This document shows, in pieces, positions 29,394 through 35,092 of a stretch of 35,092 nt of DNA (positions within the stretch are counted from its first letter, which is position 1; each line of letters begins with the position of its first letter). Origin of the DNA: a virus; IMG/VR virus record IMGVR_UViG_3300011113_000313, positions 1 through 35,092 of that record; one strand, 5' to 3'. A program made the position numbers and the translations under genes. The notes under the pieces are model-generated. The model worked only from the letters and a program-made list of their open reading frames with translations, had not been told where the DNA came from and made no database searches.

Positions 29394-30308
29394 GAGTTTG
29401 CGGAGCAGTTCCGACCGACGGGTCGGATTCTTTTCCGCGTTGAATTGATTGAGGATTTCTGCCCGGCCGAGCGGTTGGCTCGATTCAGCGGGAACCGCCA
29501 CTGCGCCAGCAGCGTCGGCCTTGGCTTTTTCCAAAGTGGTCACGGCCTTTTCGTCGGCCTTTTCTTCAGTCTTTGCGCTCATCTCTTTTTTAGCCATATC
29601 TTCAGCGGGCATTTCAGGAGCTTCGGTCACGTCCTGAGTTGCGTCGGCTTTCATGAGGGCGAGCACTTCTGCAAGCATGCCGGCGATGTCGGTCAAGGTA
29701 GGTTCTGCCATTTTTTCCGCAGGCTTGTCGGAAGGCATTTCGGCCAGTTCGGCTTTAGGCGCTTCGACAACTGCGGGAGCTTCAACGGCAGGAGCTTCAG
29801 GTGCGGGAGCTGCCACGACGGCAGGTTCGCTAAGCTCTTTTTTGACTTCGACAGGTGCTTCGTTCATTTGAAGTTTTTTCATGTCAACTGCCGAAAAAGC
29901 AGAAAACATGCCTGCAGGGTTGGCGGCCGGCTCGGAGACGATCGAGCAATCGTAGATTTCGGTTACCCGTGCAAAGCGATTGCCTGCAACTTCCTCTGGC
30001 ACGCCGCTAAAAGTGAGAGACATTCCAAAGCCTTCTGGAAGCACTTGTGCTAGGTGTTGAACGAATTGTGCCTCGTTTGTATTAAACAGAGTCAGATCGC
30101 CCATTAAGCGCTCTCCTTCAATTCTGAATCCGTCGATATATCCAAGGATTCCAGTAACGGGTGCACCGTGGCCCATAGTAACTTTAATCCGCTTCATGGA
30201 TTGCGCTACGGCCAGCGCCTGCTCTAACGACTTTTCGTCGATTAAAAGGTTATGCCCACGGGCTTCCCCGATGGTAAGGATTGAGACGTTTTTAAGTTTG
30301 TTGGCCAT
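29385..30308 (-). CDS. Prohead protease with scaffold-like C-terminus (U35-type)
   Basis: About 307 residues from ATG 30308. The U35-type protease core has MGHG (His at about 47) and FGMSLTF (Ser at about 97), a 50-residue spacing like HK97 gp4, followed by YDCSIVSEPAANPAGMFSA. From about residue 145 on, an Ala/Glu/Pro/Lys-rich low-complexity stretch and a helical end (AEILNQFNAEKNPTRRSELL) look like a built-in scaffold. It should direct capsid assembly and then degrade itself. A TTG start three codons upstream is the alternative. Confidence 0.8.
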   Translation of the reverse strand: MANKLKNVSILTIGEARGHNLLIDEKSLEQALAVAQSMKRIKVTMGHGAPVTGILGYIDGFRIEGERLMGDLTLFNTNEAQFVQHLAQVLPEGFGMSLTFSGVPEEVAGNRFARVTEIYDCSIVSEPAANPAGMFSAFSAVDMKKLQMNEAPVEVKKELSEPAVVAAPAPEAPAVEAPAVVEAPKAELAEMPSDKPAEKMAEPTLTDIAGMLAEVLALMKADATQDVTEAPEMPAEDMAKKEMSAKTEEKADEKAVTTLEKAKADAAGAVAVPAESSQPLGRAEILNQFNAEKNPTRRSELLRKLGL

Positions 30309-30328
30309 GCTGGCCAACAGGTGTCAAA

Positions 30329-30832
30329 TTAGTTCCGGCTAAAGATAGGATTACGGGATACGGGATCTGCTGGATCTGGAAAGATGGGGTTGTAGACAGG
30401 TTGCCCAGGTTCGGGTGGGGTGTGCATATCTTGGATTGCCATATTAATGGCGTCAGCCAGTTGTGCGGCATGCGATAGTTTTTTCATGTACAGTAACTGA
30501 TTATTTAGGCCGCCAAACTTTAACTCAACGTAAGGACGAGAAGATCCTTTAACAATTTTCCAAAGCACAGCGGCCGACATGCAGGCGATAGTGACGCCAA
30601 AAACTGGCATATTTCTTGTGCTTACTATTCCAAACAAAATGCCAAATCCACTAAGGAATCCCCATAGAACTTGTCCAAGACCTGCGCTTTCGCTCCCATA
30701 AGCGGTTCCGACGATTGATCCCAAGTTATAGGTTTGATTGTATGGGTGGCCTACGGTAATCATTCGGCCAACTACGCTGATCGATCCGTCGTCGTAGTAA
30801 AGTGTAGCCGTATCTGGTGAGTTACCGTCCAC
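30329..30832 (-). CDS. DUF6232-like membrane protein
   Basis: 167 residues from GTG 30832. The N-terminal strand YYDDGSISVVGRMITVG and the following membrane spans (about 53-70 and 77-94), then the amphipathic strand VELKFGG and a Pro-rich tail, resemble DUF6232-type proteins. It is an unusual membrane protein placed between the portal and protease genes. It might sit in the host membrane as an exclusion or assembly-site factor. Confidence 0.5.
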   Translation of the reverse strand: MDGNSPDTATLYYDDGSISVVGRMITVGHPYNQTYNLGSIVGTAYGSESAGLGQVLWGFLSGFGILFGIVSTRNMPVFGVTIACMSAAVLWKIVKGSSRPYVELKFGGLNNQLLYMKKLSHAAQLADAINMAIQDMHTPPEPGQPVYNPIFPDPADPVSRNPIFSRN

Positions 30833-30866
30833 GCCCTAATCGTATAGGCGGATGGTGTGCGTACAA

Positions 30867-32504
30867 CTATTTTTTTCGGGTAGTTCTTGGTTTTTTATCT
30901 TTTAACCCGACGGCCTTGGCGACCATATCCAGTTCTTTGGAGGAAAGGTTAAAGTCTGGATCGTCCCTCATTGTAAAAGATTCTGATAATACTTCCTTAA
31001 CGGTTTCTTTAGGTTTAGCCGACAGCTCCGCATCTGGCCCTGCGTTTGGATCTTTCTCAGGATTGACGGGAGTTGGCTCGTCAATTGCTGGTGCCTCTTT
31101 GATTACTTCTGCCGGAGCCGCCACGTCTGTCTGCGGTGCAACCGTTCCGATCGATGCGACAAATTCACGCTCTTTTGCAATCTGTCTGACCTGTTCTTCC
31201 CAATCTTGGCCTAGCTCTCCAAAGTAATCCTGCAGGCTGGATAGGCCCGCCTTGTAGTCCTCGCGGGCTTGCTGTGCTTCTCTACCTGCGTCCACAGTCA
31301 GTGACTTGGGTGTCTGCCATGTAACCTTGGCGTAATCTTCGGCTGGCGGTAGGTCGCCGTTGGCAATCGCTCCTCCGATAAAGAATCTCCATGCTCGATT
31401 GCAAAATCTGTCGATGAGCAAGCGTTGGCGCTGTTCAAATCTGCGCTGTGCCTTTGCTACAATAAACCGCATGCCTGCCCCGCCAACGCTGGCTGGGTCG
31501 TAAACAAATTCCACCGGCAGGCCGAGGCCCATCGCCACGTCACGAATTAGGAACTTGGCGAACGGCTCAAAGCCTGCGTGCGGGCGGTTCGGCCCAATCA
31601 TCTCAATTTTTTCGCCAGGTGAAAGGCGCGGAATGGTAGCAGACGAGGTGATTTCCTCGCGGGCGATGGTGCTTTCACCGCTGTCCTGCGATTGCACAGT
31701 CCCAAAAAATCCACCCTGCCCGGCCAGCTCGTCGCCCTGGTCAGTTGTAATTACTGCCGCAATACTTCCCTGCAATTTCAATGCGTCCTTCTCAAACTCG
31801 CCAAGCATTTTTAAATCGCGGACGTGATTGAGTGCGCGAGCTAGTGCAGAGCCTCCACGGATCTGATCGGGCCGTTCCATTTCCATTAAGTGAATGACGG
31901 TATCTGAAGTTAGTTTTCTGTAGAGCTCGCCTGTTTGAACGAGGTATGCGGTGGGTTCTCCGAGCTTGCCAAGGAATACGCCGTCGGCTGTTCCGTAATC
32001 GTCGCCTTCGCAAACGCGGTGGCCTTCGACAACTTGCAACTTCCCCTTTTCAGTCATTACAACAAAAACGTCACCGTCCACATCGATCGACCGTGAAAGC
32101 GATAGCAGTAGATCTGTCCAGGTCATGCGTCCTGTAACTTCAGGTGATGGCACTACCATATCGCGCCAGTATTCCTCGCACAGTCTGCCGAAATCTTGAT
32201 CTGCCCCGCGATACTGCGGCCGGAGTCCTGGGCCAATCGAATAGGTGGCAATAGAATCCACCGCTCCTTTAATCAGCCCCACATTGCGGTACATGTGCCG
32301 AGCGAGTTTAAGCAGCTCAACTCGTGTCGCTTCGTTTAGATCCAGCCGCGAATCGCGGGCGTGTGCCCCGTAGATGACGGGCCGTTTGCGTGAAAAGCCT
32401 GCGCCCTCGTAAGGTTGGAACGTACTGATGCCTGCACCGAATCCTGCGCCGAACGCTTTGATCCCTGCACCCACCCGAGCCACAAGTGAAAGTTTCTGCG
32501 CCAT
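30867..32504 (-). CDS. Portal protein (lambda family)
   Basis: 545 residues. Typical lambda-type portal features: YGAHARDSRLDLNEATRVEL near residue 50, ATYSIGPGLRPQYRG, a VDGDVFVVMTE strand, then the clip/wing region and a FVYDPASVGGAGMRF helix. The last 100 residues are acidic, Pro-rich and Lys-tailed, probably disordered. ATG 32504 lies 2 bases after the connector gene. It forms the packaging ring through which DNA enters the head. Confidence 0.85.
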   Translation of the reverse strand: MAQKLSLVARVGAGIKAFGAGFGAGISTFQPYEGAGFSRKRPVIYGAHARDSRLDLNEATRVELLKLARHMYRNVGLIKGAVDSIATYSIGPGLRPQYRGADQDFGRLCEEYWRDMVVPSPEVTGRMTWTDLLLSLSRSIDVDGDVFVVMTEKGKLQVVEGHRVCEGDDYGTADGVFLGKLGEPTAYLVQTGELYRKLTSDTVIHLMEMERPDQIRGGSALARALNHVRDLKMLGEFEKDALKLQGSIAAVITTDQGDELAGQGGFFGTVQSQDSGESTIAREEITSSATIPRLSPGEKIEMIGPNRPHAGFEPFAKFLIRDVAMGLGLPVEFVYDPASVGGAGMRFIVAKAQRRFEQRQRLLIDRFCNRAWRFFIGGAIANGDLPPAEDYAKVTWQTPKSLTVDAGREAQQAREDYKAGLSSLQDYFGELGQDWEEQVRQIAKEREFVASIGTVAPQTDVAAPAEVIKEAPAIDEPTPVNPEKDPNAGPDAELSAKPKETVKEVLSESFTMRDDPDFNLSSKELDMVAKAVGLKDKKPRTTRKK

Positions 32505-32506
32505 AA

Positions 32507-32800
32507 TCAGCTATCCAGAATGTAAGAAAATGATGCGCTGGTGCGTGTGACCTGTACGCCGTTTAGGTAATCAATGGCAGCCTGAAATAGCTCAACCCGT
32601 TCGGTAGGTTTTAAGTCAATCTGAAAGCTGGCGGATTGCCCGCCCGCTGAAGATCCCACAAGAGCACGGCCTGATGCTGCGCCCGTCATTGCCGCATTGC
32701 GGTCAGTGGCAAGGTTGGTCAGGGCGCTTGCGGTAACTCCGGAGGCTTGAGCCAGGTAGTTTACAGCAACGGCCCGCGTGAGTCTGCGGGAAATAGCCAT
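32507..32800 (-). CDS. Head-tail connector in gpW position
   Basis: 97 residues from ATG 32800, overlapping the terminase stop by one base (TGATG); longer frames from 32935 run inside the terminase. The C-terminal part (RVELFQAAIDYLNG, then RTSASFSY) resembles the end of lambda gpW, and the order TerL-W-portal is the same as in lambda. It likely stops DNA leakage after packaging. Confidence 0.6.
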   Translation of the reverse strand: MAISRRLTRAVAVNYLAQASGVTASALTNLATDRNAAMTGAASGRALVGSSAGGQSASFQIDLKPTERVELFQAAIDYLNGVQVTRTSASFSYILDS

Positions 32801-34548
32801 CACGACGCCACAGGTGTCAACGATTCCTCGTCGAGTGAAGCGGTTGGCCGAATCACTTTCCCGTACACGGCAAAGCCAGCTAGGTAAGTTTCGCAATCGT
32901 ACAAGTGATCCTGCCTGCTTTTGATCCGTATCCATTCATAATGATCGCGCCCTGTCTTTCGGTTTATTCGATGTACCTTTTTGTGGCTACTCATGTGCTC
33001 CCGATAATCTGCGCTTACGTCATGGGCGATCTCCCATGTTGGCCCCTGCCCTCTCCGCAACCATGCCAGCAAATCCTGGCAGGCTGGCGAACTTAGCAGC
33101 AAAAGCATACAGCCTGCGTCCGTGGGTTGCTCTGCTGAGTGTACTGATTTCATCCGCCCGCGTGGCGTTTCAATCCAGTAGGCTGGACGCTCTTCGCCCT
33201 TTAATGCAGTCCACTTGTAGCGAGCACAGATTCGATATGAGTCCTGAGTCTCGTATCCGCTATCCATTGCCGTGTGCTTAGGTTGAACTCCCAAAGCGTG
33301 CAGGTGTTGCGCTACGTCCTCGATCGTCCTTGCCCGTCCTTCGTCGATTAGCCTGCTCGTCCCGTCCCTGGCGAACGCCCTCACGACAAACCAGTACTCG
33401 TCGATCTGTCTGTCTATGGCCGCCAGTTTTATGTGTTCCGTTTCCCAATTCTGCTTTTTGGCAAACGCGCCGGCGGGAATGTCGACGGTTGTATCACTAT
33501 CGAACTGATCCTCCCACGGCATCGCACTCCATCCGTTTACGAATCCTTGCAAGCCGTGCAGGTAGTGCTTTTGAGTTAGGAACTGCTTGGCGCAGTCGGC
33601 GATGGTTACGGTTGGCGAATACCAGCTAGGCAGTCGCATGCTTCGTCGCCCGCGCTCTGCGTTAGGATTAGCCGCCACCCACTTACCCTGCTCAACGGCC
33701 GAGCGTCTGTGGCCTTCCGTCCACGGCTCATTACACTTTGTGCAATAGTAAGCGGCCGTGTCTGCCACTTTCTGTAGATCCCATTTGCCGTCAGCGTTGC
33801 GTGCGCTGTCTGCCCATCGCACTTGCCCGAATTCCATCGCTTGAAATTCTCCGCAAGCGTGGCAAGGGACGTGAAAAGTTTCCTGCGTTCCTGCCTGATA
33901 GTTCTGCCAAATGTCGCCAGTTGAAAGCGTGGGAGTGCTAGTCAGTACGTGCTTTCGGTTTGGGAAAGCCTTCGTGCGTTCCAGCGCCAGATTGTAAGCG
34001 GCCGCTTCGCGTTCGGTCGGTGGTGCAAACTTGTCCAGCTCGTCCAATACCGCAATGCAGATCGGCCGTGAGCTGATGTTGGCCGGGCTATTCGATCCCA
34101 CCAGGCTGAGAGTCATGCTGGTAAATTGCATTTCTAGGATTTTAAAATCGTCGCTATCGTACGGGAACAGTGCACGCACAGGTTTGCACTTCTCAAAGAT
34201 CGGAGTCAGTCGCGTTTCGCTGTAGCTCCTAGCCAGATCAGCGTTAGGCATTACAAGCAATGCTGGCGCTGGATCGTTCGCAATCCTATACGCCAGCCAG
34301 ATAGCGAGCGTGAGCGTCTTGCCTGTCTGACTACCCCAGCAAAGGCTTACTGTATGTACGCCCGGATCGGCCAGCGCTTCCAGTACGCCAGCCACGTAAG
34401 GCGTGTACTTGGTTGAGTAAAGACCAGGGCGGGCCGTGATCCTGCTATCCAGCTCGATGTACTTTTCCGCCCACTCGATTACGGACGGCGGTGGCTCGAA
34501 GTTCCAGCGATCGCGCTCGCGTTTGAGTAGCTGTTCAGCCGCCTTCAC
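32800..34548 (-). CDS. Terminase large subunit (GpA type)
   Basis: 582 residues from GTG 34548. Walker A GSQTGKT (72-78), Walker B IAVLDE (165-170), then a zinc-ribbon-like pair CHAC/CTKC (about 230-265) and a C-terminal nuclease region with conserved Asp (AAIDR, AMDSGY). These are the features of phage lambda gpA-type terminases. It cuts concatemers and powers packaging with the small subunit. GTGA overlap with the small subunit stop. Confidence 0.9.
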   Translation of the reverse strand: MKAAEQLLKRERDRWNFEPPPSVIEWAEKYIELDSRITARPGLYSTKYTPYVAGVLEALADPGVHTVSLCWGSQTGKTLTLAIWLAYRIANDPAPALLVMPNADLARSYSETRLTPIFEKCKPVRALFPYDSDDFKILEMQFTSMTLSLVGSNSPANISSRPICIAVLDELDKFAPPTEREAAAYNLALERTKAFPNRKHVLTSTPTLSTGDIWQNYQAGTQETFHVPCHACGEFQAMEFGQVRWADSARNADGKWDLQKVADTAAYYCTKCNEPWTEGHRRSAVEQGKWVAANPNAERGRRSMRLPSWYSPTVTIADCAKQFLTQKHYLHGLQGFVNGWSAMPWEDQFDSDTTVDIPAGAFAKKQNWETEHIKLAAIDRQIDEYWFVVRAFARDGTSRLIDEGRARTIEDVAQHLHALGVQPKHTAMDSGYETQDSYRICARYKWTALKGEERPAYWIETPRGRMKSVHSAEQPTDAGCMLLLLSSPACQDLLAWLRRGQGPTWEIAHDVSADYREHMSSHKKVHRINRKTGRDHYEWIRIKSRQDHLYDCETYLAGFAVYGKVIRPTASLDEESLTPVAS

Positions 34549-35048
34549 AGCGCGGCCTGTACTTGTCGCATGACTTGCCCCACCTCATTTTCCACTTCTT
34601 TCTGGATCTCAGCAGCCGTGCGATGGGCGCAGATAGGTGCTAGCCGTTTGGGCATGCCAAGCAGTAGCGGAATAAGTGCGTTGGTACGGCGTGCCAGTAT
34701 CTTGTCCGCCTCGTCGATCGGAACCATCTTGCCCTCCGCCTCGTTAATGTCGGGCCGATCGCCCTTCATTTTTCGCAGTGCCTCAACGACGCGGGTGTAA
34801 TCGCCGATCAGTGACGACCGCTCCGGCCCGCTGGCTTCCTTGGCAGCCTCGCCAAGTGTAGCCGCCAAGGATTCAAGTCGATCGATCTCGCCATCCAATC
34901 CTATCCCGGCGATGGGTTTCATAGCCTTACCCGTTGCAACGCCTTGACCTTTCTCGAGCTGGCGCCGTGCCTGACGCAAACCGACGCCGGTGGCAGCGGC
35001 TTGAGCGAGGATTGCGGTGTTTGGTCGGCGTCCCATAACGTCATTCAA
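34545..35048 (-). CDS. Terminase small subunit (by position)
   Basis: About 167 residues from TTG 35048, which overlaps the preceding small gene as TTGA; ATG 35036 is the alternative. The N-terminus has an HTH-like arrangement (AAATGVGLRQARRQLEKG), followed by a helical middle (LESLAATLGEAAKEAS) for oligomerisation and an acidic/basic helical end. Position directly before the large subunit and DNA-binding character identify it. It would recognise the phage packaging site. Confidence 0.7.
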   Translation of the reverse strand: MNDVMGRRPNTAILAQAAATGVGLRQARRQLEKGQGVATGKAMKPIAGIGLDGEIDRLESLAATLGEAAKEASGPERSSLIGDYTRVVEALRKMKGDRPDINEAEGKMVPIDEADKILARRTNALIPLLLGMPKRLAPICAHRTAAEIQKEVENEVGQVMRQVQAAL

Positions 35049-35092
35049 TGTTTTTGCAAAAAACTCAAGTAATTACCGAATGTCTTTGCCAT
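35045..35092 (-). CDS. Small ORF, C-terminal part (continuation of the left-end ORF)
   Basis: In frame with the fragment at 1-60 across the 12-bp repeat: MAKTFGNYLSFLQKH then TGA at 35045-35047. The stop overlaps the terminase small subunit TTG. Together the two fragments give a 31-residue product. Circularity of the genome is what joins them. Confidence 0.55.
   Translation of the reverse strand: MAKTFGNYLSFLQKH
35081..35092. repeat. 12-bp terminal direct repeat, right copy
   Basis: TGTCTTTGCCAT, identical to bases 1-12. See the left copy; it marks the join of a circular or permuted genome. Confidence 0.8.

Noticed and set aside
29445-30053. Plus-strand frame rich in Phe, Cys and His
   Set aside because: Antisense to the Ala/Glu-rich scaffold region; the odd composition is the mirror of the GCN/GAA repeats.

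Overview
The window looks like one complete, probably temperate, double-stranded DNA phage genome of the siphovirus type, with lambda-like packaging and head-tail gene order. The first and last 12 bases are identical. A short reading frame that runs off the left end continues in frame from the right end, so the sequence is best read as a circular or circularly permuted genome opened at an arbitrary point. The host cannot be named from sequence alone. The lysis region (small lipoproteins, a spanin-like overlapping pair, an L-Ala-D-Glu type peptidase) suggests a Gram-negative cell wall, and several AGGAG-type ribosome binding sites are present. All but two genes lie on the minus strand, so biological order runs from high to low coordinates. 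Genes are very tightly packed, and most neighbours overlap by ATGA, GTGA or TTGA.

Late region (35048 down to 10552): small terminase, large terminase (GpA type), a gpW-position connector, lambda-type portal, a membrane protein, a U35-type prohead protease with a scaffold-like tail, major capsid protein and a head-tail connector. A 4.7-kb block of five translationally coupled non-structural genes follows (28105-23445): a double-domain glycosyltransferase, a GT-B-like glycosyltransferase, a minimal E1-beta-like thiamine-diphosphate subunit, a radical SAM/SPASM enzyme and a minimal E1-alpha-like subunit. The tail genes then resume: tail terminator position, tube protein, a G/GT-type chaperone pair with an exact GGGAAAC -1 slippery site, a short tape measure protein, and tip and fibre proteins. 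The lysis cassette, a metallophosphoesterase and a small winged-helix-like gene close the region.

Control and integration region (10555-8624): two divergent ribbon-helix-helix proteins face each other across 107 bases that hold TACGC/GCGTA inverted repeats and a good promoter for a nearly leaderless transcript. An excisionase-like gene overlaps the 3' end of the plus-strand tyrosine integrase. A tRNA 3'-end fragment, the likely attP core, sits inside the first gene of the leftward early operon.

Early/replication region (8887-63): small coupled genes, three PD-(D/E)XK-type nucleases, a probable ssDNA-binding protein, an exported 3D-domain protein, several HTH regulators (two of them paralogous), a phage-type radical SAM protein, and a primase-helicase. 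A roughly 130-base cluster of TTAGTGCA-type repeats next to the primase-helicase is a candidate replication origin or operator array.

The most unusual content is the ThDP/radical SAM/glycosyltransferase block placed between head and tail genes. It looks like a complete small pathway for making or attaching an unusual sugar or carbon unit.
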